44,471 bases of DNA from an uncultured Granulosicoccaceae bacterium (GCA_938020525.1 CALIHW010000069.1:1-44471); one strand, 5' to 3'. Positions 1 to 9,549 are shown, counted from the stretch's first letter. Notes: generated by a model from the sequence alone, not told the origin. A program made the numbers and translations.

Positions 1-133
1 GCGAGAAAGTGAGATTTTGAGTCAGATATTTCGATCGATTGAGGCGAATAGTCATTCATATTTAACGATATCGATCGCAATAGCTGGCCAAAAGATCGCT
101 TTCGCAGTAGATCATTCATTCTCGGACAAGCTC
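1..133. mobile_element. MITE-like element, right part (truncated by window start)
   Basis: The first 110 bases are identical to the last 110 bases of the window. Here the element continues to a terminal inverted repeat at 116-133, which is the exact reverse complement of the 18 bases at 44336-44353 (GAGCTTGTCCGAGAATGA). CTAG follows at 134-137 and also precedes the left end at 44332-44335, which fits a 4-bp target duplication. Joined across the shared 110 bases, the element is about 159 bp, too short to encode a transposase, so it is probably a non-autonomous element. The family of the mobilising IS is not known to me. Confidence 0.7.
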
Positions 134-213
134 CTAGTAAACAAGACCGTTCAATCTATGCACTACGACATCTCCCTTGGTCTTCAATTCCACCAATAGA
201 TGAGTAATGCAGC

Positions 214-600
214 CTAGCGAATCCAGGTCAAGCCACTTTCACTCCAGACATTGCACCAGGCTTCCCTTTCAGCATATCTGAAGCCTACAATGGTGCCGGT
301 GTCTGCATACCAATATTGGATCGTTGTAAGTGACTTACCGGCAGCAAAACTTCTCTCTACTGTAGAATCATCTGGCGTACCATTTATCTCACGCTGAAAT
401 AAAAAATCATTTGCACACGGATCAATCGTAGCAGCATCAATTTGTGGTTCGACCACAGCCACCGGCTCGGGTTCATAGTTTTCAGGTAACTCAAGCGGCT
501 CATCTCCACCGCTGCATGCACTGAGAGCGAATACCGCCATTGCGAGAAACAATAGGCGTTGACCTGCTTTTAGTCTGACCATTATGTTGAGTATCATCAT
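214..600 (-). CDS. small lipoprotein of unknown function
   Basis: A 128-residue protein with a basic N-terminus, a hydrophobic stretch and a lipobox (LSAC, lipidated Cys at residue 29 from the first Met, 23 from the Met at 582). It is therefore predicted to be exported and lipid-anchored. An acidic, proline-rich linker follows. The mature part holds two cysteines (in DPCAND and AWCNVW) that could form a disulfide, and a Trp/Tyr-rich C-terminus. The gene begins 8 bp after the stop of the giant lipoprotein gene on the same strand, so the two are probably co-transcribed. Either start is possible: the first Met follows a weak AGAG, and the Met at 582 has no visible ribosome site. I do not recognise a domain. 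Confidence 0.7.
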   Translation of the reverse strand: MMILNIMVRLKAGQRLLFLAMAVFALSACSGGDEPLELPENYEPEPVAVVEPQIDAATIDPCANDFLFQREINGTPDDSTVERSFAAGKSLTTIQYWYADTGTIVGFRYAEREAWCNVWSESGLTWIR

Positions 601-608
601 CGGTTACT

Positions 609-3600
609 CTATGGTTGTAATTCGTAACGGAAGCGACGTTGAACCAGAGGCGCTGTCGTACTGCCTGCAGCATCGGGATAAAAATCAATGCCTACCCCAT
701 TCACCGCCTCGTTGTTGCCGCGCCAGAAAATTTCAATCGCTGACGGGTTGCCAAGCTGTGCACGTGATAGTCCAAGCTCTGCAATACTGCCAACTTGCGC
801 ATTACTCACTGTGGCCACATAGGTCCACAGCCAGTTAGTGCCAGTTCCGGAGTAGCCATAGAGGTCAGTTCCCTCGAGCAGAAAATCAGCACCAAATGGT
901 AGCTCTGATGAGAACCCGTTAAAGCCGGTCGAATTGTCATCGTCGGTACCTATAAACGCTGCATGACCATAGGTAAGGCGATTCATAACAGTATCATTCT
1001 GATAGGCCAGATAGATCATGGATCCACTATGCGCTATATAGCCTTGCCTGAAATCTACTTCTTCAGCGCTGGCAGGAATATCTGCAGCATCCGCTGCCAA
1101 TGGAGTCAGGCCTGCCCAGTCCTGTAAGCTACCGTCGATGGTAAGCGTTGCAATAAAGTTTGAATCATTAGCCGCTGCCATTGCCGGATTAACGGTAATA
1201 GTGACCACTGCAGGCGATCCGCTTAGCTGCCCGTCCTTGGCAAGAAACTCAAATGAGTCTCCACCACTGAAACCTGCGTCAGGCGTATATTGAAGCGCCG
1301 GTCCGACACCTGATAAAGACCCATTACTGGGCTGCCTGGTGATCTGAAAAACGACTGAATCACCGTTAGCGTCAGTCGCAGACAAATTCACAGAAACAGA
1401 AGTATCCTGCGGAACTGTCACTAGCTGTGAGGCCGCAACAGGAGCTACATTCTGACTTTGATTCGCCACATCATAAACAAAGAATCTGCCCGAAGTACCA
1501 GCATCAAGCACGGGATCAGGATAGTAATCGACAGTCGTGCCATTGAATGCCGCGTTTTCACCGACATAAAACAGCTGCAGCATCGCGGGATCACCCATCA
1601 GGTCGCGCGGCACACTAAACTCTGCATTTTTACCGTTAAACTGAATATCCACAGTATGCACGGTAGTCCAGCTCCAGTTGTTACCGAATCCGGTGTAGCG
1701 CAATAACTCGTTGGCTTCTAACAGATAGTCTGCACCGACTGGATAACTGCCGTCGAAATTCTGAAAACCGGTAGCGGCACTGTTGTCAGTATCGATGTAA
1801 ATACCATAACCCCAACTCAACGCTACCGGGTTATCATTGCGATAGGCAAAGTAGAAGTTGGTACTATCGTGAGCCACCCATGCCTCACGCCAGTCGACTT
1901 GATCACCGGCACTGGTAGCATCTACAGGATCTAAACCAAAAGAGCTAATACCTGCCCACTCTGCAAGTGATCCATCAACAGTAATAGTAGTTTCATTGCT
2001 CGGCGCCTCACCAATATTGATGATTGAAACCGTCGCTACCGCACTGGTTGAAGTAGCATCACTGACCGTAAAGGTAAATGCATCAGTCCCGCGATACCCG
2101 GCATCCGGCGTATAGACAACCGCGGGTGGTGTACCGGCAAGGCTTCCGTTTGACGGTTGATCTATAACTTCATAAGTTAAAGTATCAGCGTCGAGATCCG
2201 TGCCGGTAAGTACAATTGATAATTGTCCATTCTCAGCAACAGTGAGATTCTGCGCCAGTGCAATTGGTGGTGAGTTACCACCGTTGTTTGCAATAGAGTA
2301 GGTAAAAAATCGATTATCATCTGCCAACGATGCATCAGCAACGCCGTTCGGAAAGAAGTCAAGCGTTGATCCACCAACGGCCGCATTGTTACCGTTGAAG
2401 AAAAGACGTAATGATGCAGGATCTCCCAACAAACTTCTTGGTACCGCAAGCTCTGCATTATTCTGATTAATAGCAAATTCAGCCAGACCTATCTCGTCCC
2501 AACTCCAGTCAGTACCCGCACCGGTATATCGCTGTACATCCCGGCCTTCTATCAGATAATCAGCACCAACTGGCAGCTCACTGCTAAAACCTTTAAATCC
2601 GGTATTGATGTCACCATCGACGTCAATGAAAATACCGTAGCCCCAGCTCTCTGCCACCGGGCCGTGACTACTATAAGTGATGTAAAAGTTATCGTCGTTA
2701 TGCGCAACAGAAGCACCCGCCCAATCTATTGTATTGGCACCAGTAGCATCATCCGGGTCATTACCAAACGTTGCCAGACCACTCCACTCGTTCACTGAAC
2801 CATCGATCACAACAGTGGTATTTCCGAGCGGGTTAGATACGCCTGCTATGGTTGGTGGTGTTACCGGAGGTACAGTAGGCGGTAACACAGGTGGCAATAC
2901 CGGCGGGGCAACCTGGTTACCTTCAAGCTGTAATAAATAGGCAGCGAGATCGATTTGTTCTGCAGCAGTTACAGTCACACTCAAGTGTGCAGTAATTGCA
3001 TCTTCTACCGTCGGTGCCGAGCCATCGTGCAAGTAGGGTGCAGTACGCCATAAACCAAGTAATGTGGGTGTATCGAGCCCGGTCAATGGCGCACCAAGGC
3101 GCTGACCACTTTCAGCCATCAGTGAGCCGACATCATGCAGTGAAGCACTGTTTGAATCAGTGAAAATATCTCCCGAGTGACAAGTGGCACAGCCTTTACT
3201 GACAAACAAAGACTCACCATTGAGTGCAGCGTTGGTCATCGTGCCATCAGCATTACGCCATGGACTTGGATCAACCGTGTCCAGGCTTTCCATATACGCT
3301 GCCAGTGCATCCAGATCAGCGCTTAAGCCGGCTTTGGCTGCACCCAGCGGAGGCGCGGTTGCAGCAAAGTCAGCGTCATTCATTAAACCGGTACCACCGG
3401 CAAATTCTCGAATTTGACCTTCGAAGTCCTGCACTTCGTCAAAATTACCAGTCCAGTGCAGAATACCGTGGCCGGTGCCGGCACGCCCTTTCAATGTAAT
3501 GGTATTGCGCAAGCCTTCACCCAGGCTGGTGAAATCCCAGGTTCGACCATCGTGCTCACCATCTACATGGCAACTGGCACAACTCATATAGTCAAGGCCT

Positions 3601-6600
3601 GCCAGGCGATCATCACGTGAATCATAAAAGAGTTGCTTACCGCGCAACACGGTATCAGTCAGCGCCTCATTACCTACCGTGTTTATTGTTGCCAAAACAG
3701 AAGCTGTAGATAAACCTTGTTGGGTAATACCTTCAATATCGTATACGCCGACAGTACGATCCATAAAGTTATGCACATACAATCGCCGACCGTCATTGGA
3801 AACCTCAATACTTTGTGGTGCATGGCCTGTATCAAAGCGCCCTATCTCAATACCGGTTTGCACATCTATTACAGAAATCTGCCGGTTGCCTTCAAGCGAT
3901 GTAAAAAGTGTTACACCAAGTGGGTCAAACGCAGAACTTGCGGCCACACTGGCGTTATCATGATCAATCCGGGAGCTGGTTATTTCGCGGTTATCAGTCA
4001 AACTGATTTTTGAAGTGATAGCGCGGACTGTCTGATCAAAAGTAATACCCGCACCGCCACGCAATGCACCGCCCAGAATGTTATCCTGCTTTGAAGGTAA
4101 CCACGCAGTATCACCATCCGGTGCAATCACTACCGGGCCAAGATAATTTGGCACGCCAGGGCCTTCATGCTCAGAGGCAATACGATTGATGTGCTTCATT
4201 ACAATGGTTGATTGTGTTGTCAGTGTCGCTACATCCAATACGAGTACCTCACCACCGTATTGCTGAGTACCATCATCAACCGTGACGATTGCGGTATCTT
4301 CCCCAGGAAGCGGATCGGTGATATAACGCGATACATAAAGCGTATTGCTATCAGACGTTAACGCCAGATGTCGCGGATTAGCCCCAACATCAGCGGTTAT
4401 TCCCAGTGCACCGCCTGCTGCCACGCGCTGCACTTCGCCGGTAGCCTGTAATGCTACTAATGCACCATTGGCATCAGTCACTATGCCATAAGGTTGGGAG
4501 GCTCTCGGCAACGGATAAGTAGCCACCACTGCAAGACTTGACGGGCTGACAACACTGATCGTTGCAGACTGTCGGTTAACCACCCAAACATTGCCATCAT
4601 TGGCTTCAGCAACACTCACTGGCTCATCACCAACTTCTATCTCGGCAAGCAATGAAAGTGAATCTGTATCTACAACAGCCACTGTATCGTTATCCGGATT
4701 GACGTTCCAGACCTGGTCTGCGGTGCTGTGCTCAAGCAATCCTCGTGACGCCTGTGCCAGGTTGTTTTGCACAGGCGGATGTACCACCTGGGTAAACGTA
4801 CTACGTATCTCCTGCCCTGATGCATCGCGTACTGTCAGACTAACTACATACCTACCCGGTCTTGCGTAGGTATGTGTTATCTCAGGGTTACGTCGGTAAG
4901 CGGTATCGAGATTGCCATCACCGAAATTCCAGCGATACTCAACATCAACCCCACCACTGGCATTTGCAGCAAAATTAACCGACGTCCCCTGTTGTACAGG
5001 TGATGCTATGATCGGCTGCACAACAAGTGGCGCTGATTGCTCAGTACCGAATACCTGAACCTCTGCCATATGTAAAAATGCAGGTAGGTTATTGGAGTCC
5101 AGCTGCACTCTTATATATCGACCGCTTCTTGAGATAGCCAGATTAGTGACTTGAGCTGCAGCGCCTGCATTAAATTGGTTTAGCACTCCGGGTTGTGCAA
5201 TGGTGTTGCCGAGACTTTTGCTGTTAAACGGCCTGTCAGATACCAGCACATGAAAATCAGACAAGCGCTCTGCGCAGCAGTCAGTACGATTGTGGATAAC
5301 CACGGAATCAATATCTACCAACCGACCAAGATCAAGTTCCCACCAGGGATTAATATCGTTATCTGTATGACTGAGAACCCCATTGCGTGCACCTGGACAC
5401 TGCAAGCCAATAGCGTTTATCGAAGCACCTGATCGGCCGGTTAATCCAGCAGCAACTCCACCCGCACAATTGAATGGTCCAACCGCAGTGCCATTGTTTG
5501 AACCGGCTCTTGGCAAGGGTTGTATAACACCTGACACAGTGCTTGCAGAAACTAGCTTTTGACACTGCAACTGCACCTGATTGATTTGCGAATCTGCGCG
5601 ACCCTCAAATCCGGTGACAGCCCATCCTGACGGGCAACTTGCCGAGTAAGGGCTACCCGCAGCAGTACCTGTGGTACCCGTATCTCTAGGCTGGCCGATC
5701 CAGCTTCCGTTCTGCGCTACAGAAACACAGCGCGCACCAACACGGTTCAAAAGCGAATTGGCATTGCCAAAGATACCTACCAGCACTTCATCTCGAGTAC
5801 ATGACAGATCAAACGCGCTACCACCGCTACCGCCAATGGTATTCCTACTGCTGCTAACGTTATTGCCGTCGGTGAAGCCATCAATGGCTTTATTGGCAAT
5901 AAGCTCACTGTTTCGATACGTAGAAGACTGTGACGCCGTGCCACTCAGTGCCAGGTTGTTAATATCAGTTCGCTGTGAACCAAACACCTGTACCTCTGCC
6001 AACTGCAAGGCATTGTTACCGGCCAACTGTACACGAACATAGCGACCCACCCTTGAGACTTTGATATCTGTCTGTCTGCCCGCCACGCCACTGGTTGGAA
6101 AGTCTGTTACTCCAAGTTGTGAACGGGTAAGGGCAAGATCAGTTGATCCAAAAGGTTCCGCTGATACGAACACATGAAAATTAGACAATCGATCAGAACA
6201 ACAATCAGTACGGTTCCAGAGCCGAATCGTATCTATATCGACCACACGGCCGAGATCAAGCTCCCACCAGGGTTGCGCTTCAATTTGTGTATGACTCATC
6301 GAGCCTGCGATAGCGGCACCGCTTAAATCACTATCAATAGCACGGGCAGCCTCAAGCGAATCTGTTCGTGCTTGATTGGAAAAAGTAGAAGACTGTGTCG
6401 CTGTACCCTGTAATGCCAGATTTTCAAGACGAGTATCAAGTGCTGTAATTCTAATTACCTGCGCCTCTGAAGGAACACCATTCGTATCAACTGCAAACAG
6501 CATCCAGTAACCCGGTATGCTTACATTAGGGTTTTGATTGATCGTCACCGAAAACCTGTTGTTGCCAGTCGCTGCGAATTCAGGCTTATAGAATCTGGCG

Positions 6601-8081
6601 TCTGTATTAACCGCATGTGTGGTTGCTGACATACGGATGAGACTAAAGTAGTCAATATCGCCAGCAGTGATTACCTCTAGTGCATCACCGGCATCAACAC
6701 TTGCATCTGTAGCAGTCACTTCCGGTCGGGTCGCAAGGTTCCCACCTGAACTATACAAGTACGGTGGAGAGAAAATCTGCGCATCCTGATGATTGCCCTG
6801 ACGGTTCGGATTGGAAGGATGATAACCACCGCCTGCAGTGATCACGCGACCATCAGCAAGCAACATTGCTGTTGAGTGGTAGTCACGCGGCACTGCCATG
6901 TTCGCCATACCACGCCATTGACCGGTTGCCGGATTCCAGATTTCCGGCTCCATCACGCTACCAACGTCCTCGAATTTTGCACCGGAAGTGTTTCCACCCA
7001 CCACCAGGACTTCGCCTGTAGGTAATGGAATCAGCTGATGAAATTTGCGCCTGTGTGCCATGCTGCCAGTCGCACGTATGTCTGGTACTGAACCATTGAG
7101 ATCAATAGTAAATGCATTGTTTGCGGCTCCGGTGGCATTACCGCCCCAACTGCCATCATTGCGACCCGTCGAAATCATTTTGCCAATGTCATAGGTGAGA
7201 TGCACACCGCCCGCGTGATTGTCTCCATCCGTCACGGCCGTATTGGTACGAACCTCACCGCTACCCATCGGGTTGATCATGTGATTTTCAACGGTATCCC
7301 AGTAGTGAAAAATGTTCCCGTCTGGTGCAACACTCAATATCGGCCACGAATTATCACGACCGAGTTCATTGTTGCGTTGACGCATACCGAGAAAGTCGAC
7401 CCCATTCAACACACGCCAGCCAGTATCCGGATCCCAAAGATCAGGGTTTCGGGTATTAGTCGCACTGCCCATTGCGGTCATTATCTTGCCGTCACCTGTT
7501 GCAAGCGAGGTTGGATACCACCGCCCACCACTGGCCATATTTTCCACGGTTTGCCATTCGTCGTTAGCGTAATCAAACAACGTCGTCCACGGACTGTTGC
7601 CCTGATTACGGCCGCCATTAACCAACACTTTGCCATCCGCTGTCATCGACATCGCAGCGCAAAACATGTTGTGGCCCGCGTGTAGATTCTCTTCGAACGT
7701 TCCAGTTATCGGATTCCAGATAGCACTGTAAGTCTGCTCGGTGGTAGGCCAAGTGCGCCGCTCTGAACCTGAGTAAGTTAGTACACGACCATCCGGCAAT
7801 GCCGCCATAGACACAGCAATATGTGGCCAGTCCAACACTGACCCCCAACTACCAATATCGGCCGGTTCCCCTACCGCCGCGCCAAAAACCAGCTCGGCGC
7901 TTGTTTCGGTCACCGTGTCCGTGTCAGTGCCCGTCTCAATGAAAATGTCCGAAACCGGCTCCACCTCTTCGGTCGCCGCCTCCTCGGTTGCAGTTACCCG
8001 CAGAGGAGCATTGCCTCCACTGTCGCACGCGGACAACAGCAGAGTTAGCAGCCATACCTGAATGAATAATGCAGAACGCAT
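609..8081 (-). CDS. giant multidomain lipoprotein: copper-radical oxidase fused to a di-haem peroxidase-like module
   Basis: A 2490-residue secreted lipoprotein (lipobox LLSAC, Cys19) followed by an acidic Thr/Glu linker. Residues ~75-440 form a galactose-oxidase-like propeller that ends in a DUF1929-type domain (~445-547). All the copper-radical residues can be placed by resemblance to galactose oxidase: Cys141 (NMFC), Tyr189 (RWYPT), Tyr401-His402 (DYHSTA) and His489 (THAVNTD). Next come discoidin (F5/8C) domains at ~553-705 and ~712-1010, the second with a ~150-residue Cys-rich insert. A PKD domain (~1017-1100), a YVTN/YncE-like propeller (~1104-1465) and a MauG/cytochrome c peroxidase-like region with two CXXCH haem sites (CASCH ~1501, CATCH ~1630) follow. 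After a Pro-rich linker come three ~175-residue beta-sandwich repeats separated by two cadherin-like domains. Known family chemistry would be oxidation of an alcohol or aldehyde to yield H2O2, and haem-dependent use of H2O2. The substrate is unknown. The fusion is uninterrupted. Confidence 0.9.
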   Translation of the reverse strand: MRSALFIQVWLLTLLLSACDSGGNAPLRVTATEEAATEEVEPVSDIFIETGTDTDTVTETSAELVFGAAVGEPADIGSWGSVLDWPHIAVSMAALPDGRVLTYSGSERRTWPTTEQTYSAIWNPITGTFEENLHAGHNMFCAAMSMTADGKVLVNGGRNQGNSPWTTLFDYANDEWQTVENMASGGRWYPTSLATGDGKIMTAMGSATNTRNPDLWDPDTGWRVLNGVDFLGMRQRNNELGRDNSWPILSVAPDGNIFHYWDTVENHMINPMGSGEVRTNTAVTDGDNHAGGVHLTYDIGKMISTGRNDGSWGGNATGAANNAFTIDLNGSVPDIRATGSMAHRRKFHQLIPLPTGEVLVVGGNTSGAKFEDVGSVMEPEIWNPATGQWRGMANMAVPRDYHSTAMLLADGRVITAGGGYHPSNPNRQGNHQDAQIFSPPYLYSSGGNLATRPEVTATDASVDAGDALEVITAGDIDYFSLIRMSATTHAVNTDARFYKPEFAATGNNRFSVTINQNPNVSIPGYWMLFAVDTNGVPSEAQVIRITALDTRLENLALQGTATQSSTFSNQARTDSLEAARAIDSDLSGAAIAGSMSHTQIEAQPWWELDLGRVVDIDTIRLWNRTDCCSDRLSNFHVFVSAEPFGSTDLALTRSQLGVTDFPTSGVAGRQTDIKVSRVGRYVRVQLAGNNALQLAEVQVFGSQRTDINNLALSGTASQSSTYRNSELIANKAIDGFTDGNNVSSSRNTIGGSGGSAFDLSCTRDEVLVGIFGNANSLLNRVGARCVSVAQNGSWIGQPRDTGTTGTAAGSPYSASCPSGWAVTGFEGRADSQINQVQLQCQKLVSASTVSGVIQPLPRAGSNNGTAVGPFNCAGGVAAGLTGRSGASINAIGLQCPGARNGVLSHTDNDINPWWELDLGRLVDIDSVVIHNRTDCCAERLSDFHVLVSDRPFNSKSLGNTIAQPGVLNQFNAGAAAQVTNLAISRSGRYIRVQLDSNNLPAFLHMAEVQVFGTEQSAPLVVQPIIASPVQQGTSVNFAANASGGVDVEYRWNFGDGNLDTAYRRNPEITHTYARPGRYVVSLTVRDASGQEIRSTFTQVVHPPVQNNLAQASRGLLEHSTADQVWNVNPDNDTVAVVDTDSLSLLAEIEVGDEPVSVAEANDGNVWVVNRQSATISVVSPSSLAVVATYPLPRASQPYGIVTDANGALVALQATGEVQRVAAGGALGITADVGANPRHLALTSDSNTLYVSRYITDPLPGEDTAIVTVDDGTQQYGGEVLVLDVATLTTQSTIVMKHINRIASEHEGPGVPNYLGPVVIAPDGDTAWLPSKQDNILGGALRGGAGITFDQTVRAITSKISLTDNREITSSRIDHDNASVAASSAFDPLGVTLFTSLEGNRQISVIDVQTGIEIGRFDTGHAPQSIEVSNDGRRLYVHNFMDRTVGVYDIEGITQQGLSTASVLATINTVGNEALTDTVLRGKQLFYDSRDDRLAGLDYMSCASCHVDGEHDGRTWDFTSLGEGLRNTITLKGRAGTGHGILHWTGNFDEVQDFEGQIREFAGGTGLMNDADFAATAPPLGAAKAGLSADLDALAAYMESLDTVDPSPWRNADGTMTNAALNGESLFVSKGCATCHSGDIFTDSNSASLHDVGSLMAESGQRLGAPLTGLDTPTLLGLWRTAPYLHDGSAPTVEDAITAHLSVTVTAAEQIDLAAYLLQLEGNQVAPPVLPPVLPPTVPPVTPPTIAGVSNPLGNTTVVIDGSVNEWSGLATFGNDPDDATGANTIDWAGASVAHNDDNFYITYSSHGPVAESWGYGIFIDVDGDINTGFKGFSSELPVGADYLIEGRDVQRYTGAGTDWSWDEIGLAEFAINQNNAELAVPRSLLGDPASLRLFFNGNNAAVGGSTLDFFPNGVADASLADDNRFFTYSIANNGGNSPPIALAQNLTVAENGQLSIVLTGTDLDADTLTYEVIDQPSNGSLAGTPPAVVYTPDAGYRGTDAFTFTVSDATSTSAVATVSIINIGEAPSNETTITVDGSLAEWAGISSFGLDPVDATSAGDQVDWREAWVAHDSTNFYFAYRNDNPVALSWGYGIYIDTDNSAATGFQNFDGSYPVGADYLLEANELLRYTGFGNNWSWTTVHTVDIQFNGKNAEFSVPRDLMGDPAMLQLFYVGENAAFNGTTVDYYPDPVLDAGTSGRFFVYDVANQSQNVAPVAASQLVTVPQDTSVSVNLSATDANGDSVVFQITRQPSNGSLSGVGPALQYTPDAGFSGGDSFEFLAKDGQLSGSPAVVTITVNPAMAAANDSNFIATLTIDGSLQDWAGLTPLAADAADIPASAEEVDFRQGYIAHSGSMIYLAYQNDTVMNRLTYGHAAFIGTDDDNSTGFNGFSSELPFGADFLLEGTDLYGYSGTGTNWLWTYVATVSNAQVGSIAELGLSRAQLGNPSAIEIFWRGNNEAVNGVGIDFYPDAAGSTTAPLVQRRFRYELQP
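2854..2913. repeat. five 12-bp tandem units encoding a Pro-rich linker
   Basis: Five imperfect 12-bp units (consensus GGYGGYnnYACC on the plus strand) encode the PPVx-type linker that separates the haem module from the C-terminal sandwich repeats of the giant lipoprotein. The repeat is in frame, so changes in unit number alter linker length without a frameshift. Confidence 0.75.
5391..5844 (-). other. Cys-rich module inserted inside the second discoidin domain
   Basis: The first discoidin copy runs from AIDSDL directly to SHTQ..PWWELDLG. In the second copy the same two strands are separated by ~150 residues. The insert contains three related units of the form C-x-VG/TG-x-GR/N-x-IN/LN-V/A-x-C (for example VTGFEGR..INQVQLQC). 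This is part of the 609-8081 gene, not a separate one. The repeats suggest a small disulfide-stabilised lectin-like fold, but I cannot name the family. Confidence 0.6.
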
Positions 8082-8167
8082 TGTAACTACCCGTTTTCTA
8101 TGGTCTATCCCATGGATAACGGTTAGCGCGAACTACAACTTGAGGTGTGACAGAAAGCCGGCCTCGG

Positions 8168-8186
8168 GTCACATTCCGGCTGTGAC
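8168..8186. promoter_or_regulatory. inverted repeat GTCAC-N9-GTGAC upstream of the giant lipoprotein gene
   Basis: GTCAC (8168-8172) and GTGAC (8182-8186) form an inverted repeat about 90 bp upstream of the lipoprotein start. Another GTGAC lies at 8155-8159 and another at 8189-8193. A longer imperfect stem (AGCCGG/CCGGCT) overlaps. It could be an operator, but no regulator can be named. Confidence 0.25.
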
Positions 8187-8319
8187 TAGTGACACAGTAG
8201 CCGTCAATCCGGTGTCAGATAAACTGATTCTTATATCGGTTCTTTGACTCCGGCAGCTATCCGCGTCGACATACTGACTTTGGCAATTGCCACGACAATA
8301 CCCGGAAAGACACTTTGTC

Positions 8320-8348
8320 TTGACACAAAATCATAGTCAGACGATAAT
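8320..8348 (+). promoter_or_regulatory. sigma-70 promoter of the tRNA operon
   Basis: TTGACA (8320-8325), a 17-base spacer and GATAAT (8343-8348) lie 11 bases before the tRNA-Gly gene. This is a near-consensus housekeeping promoter. The start of transcription should fall close to 8355, giving a very short leader. Confidence 0.8.
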
Positions 8349-8359
8349 TCTCGTTTCGC

Positions 8360-8435
<76 letters not shown>

Positions 8436-8447
8436 AAGATTTTAAAG

Positions 8448-8469
8448 CCCCGGCATCCGGGGTTTTTTT
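8448..8469 (+). terminator. intrinsic terminator after tRNA-Gly
   Basis: CCCCGG-CAT-CCGGGG (8448-8462) is followed by seven T. It lies 12 bp after tRNA-Gly and 145 bp before tRNA-Cys. It may end or attenuate transcription within the cluster, so tRNA-Cys and tRNA-Leu may depend on read-through or on a promoter of their own. Confidence 0.85.
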
Positions 8470-8613
8470 ATGCGCTACGGCCACAAACCAGGCCTTGGCG
8501 TACAAATAGAAAAGCGCACTTTCAGTCGGTGGCAGACATTACCGCCTGAACACTGATGCAATACGCACAGGGGCAATTCGCACCGTTGGTGCTAGAATTG
8601 TTGAGCACTCAAA

Positions 8614-8687
8614 GGCTCGATGGCAGAGTGGTTATGCAGCGGCCTGCAAAGCCGTGTACAGCGGTTCGATTCCGCTTCGAGCCTCCA
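8614..8687 (+). tRNA. tRNA-Cys(GCA)
   Basis: A 74-base cloverleaf: acceptor GGCTCGA/TCGAGCC, anticodon GCA at 8646-8648, T-arm GCGGTTCGATTCCGC, discriminator T and encoded CCA. It is separated by 12 bp from tRNA-Leu, so the two are surely co-transcribed. Confidence 0.97.
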
Positions 8688-8699
8688 TCATATCTATAT

Positions 8700-8786
8700 G
8701 CCCGGGTGGCGAAATTGGTAGACGCAAGGGACTTAAAATCCCTCGGTAGAAATACCGTGCCGGTTCGATTCCGGCCCCGGGCACCA
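8700..8786 (+). tRNA. tRNA-Leu(UAA)
   Basis: An 87-base class II tRNA with a long variable arm: acceptor GCCCGGG/CCCGGGC, anticodon loop CTTAAAA (UAA), T-arm CCGGTTCGATTCCGG, discriminator A and encoded CCA. Its 3' half recurs in decayed form about 0.9 kb downstream, which suggests it has served as an integration site. Confidence 0.97.
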
Positions 8787-9072
8787 ATAAAATCAATAGC
8801 TTAAATAAATTCTATATGGTGCTCAATTAGAGTGCTAAACAGATATTCGAAGTACAAACAAAAAAGCCCGATTTAGCTATCTGAGAAACAACAAAATGAA
8901 CCACAGCCACTCGGTGCTAGCCAACCCAGACAGAGCATTTCGAATTGAAATAGAATTATCAAATCACGGCACGATAAATATCGGATGTATTTATAGACAT
9001 CCAGATGTTCCGTTCTATTATTAGAAGGTACGCGTTTCTAAGACAGCTACCGCGTTCCTAGAGAGGTATGCG

Positions 9073-9549
9073 ATGAATAGAACTGAAAAACTTACTTTAT
9101 GGGCGGCCCTGGTTGGTCTTTTGGTGAACCTTATAGCAATTGCGAACTTCTCTGGGTTCCTGCCAGGTGGACCAGCCATAGCAGATAGGTCGGGCGCTTC
9201 GTTATTCTATGCCATATTTGCTTTGATATTTATATCTTACTCGTTCGTGATTCTAGGCTACATGTTGCTCAAGTTCCTTGCGAGCAAGTGGACGCTGGAA
9301 GATATGGGGCCGTCTGCTAGAGCCGCACAGAGTGCGATTAAGTTTTTTACCTATCTTTTAGTAGCGCCGATCTATCTGCTTTGGTTATTTACTGTCAATA
9401 ACTCTGGAGCTGTGTCATTGGATTTGCTAGTGCCCTTCGGTTTCTTCGGGGGGTTAGCATTGCCATTCTTATTGTTATTCGCTTCTAAAGCTCTCGTCGT
9501 CGTTCTTCATCCTGATTTAGAAGAAGCAGTCGAGTACGCAGTCAACTAG
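9073..9549 (+). CDS. four-helix inner-membrane protein, unknown function
   Basis: A 158-residue protein with four predicted membrane helices, at about residues 8-30, 44-68, 88-107 and 118-145. A short loop (KWTLEDMGPSARAAQSA) lies between helices 2 and 3, and the acidic tail ends in EEAVEYAVN. An AGAGG ribosome site lies 6 bases before the ATG. It is the only gene between tRNA-Leu and the decayed tRNA-Leu copy, so it is probably cargo of the element that left that scar. No family recognised. Confidence 0.7.
   Translation: MNRTEKLTLWAALVGLLVNLIAIANFSGFLPGGPAIADRSGASLFYAIFALIFISYSFVILGYMLLKFLASKWTLEDMGPSARAAQSAIKFFTYLLVAPIYLLWLFTVNNSGAVSLDLLVPFGFFGGLALPFLLLFASKALVVVLHPDLEEAVEYAVN

Noticed and set aside
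17-199. 60-codon plus-strand frame at the window start
   Set aside because: It runs through the MITE, its terminal inverted repeat and the CTAG flank, so it is a chance frame.
7200-7685. 161-codon plus-strand frame opposite the giant lipoprotein
   Set aside because: It is antisense to well-conserved oxidase propeller codons, including Cys141; a shadow frame.
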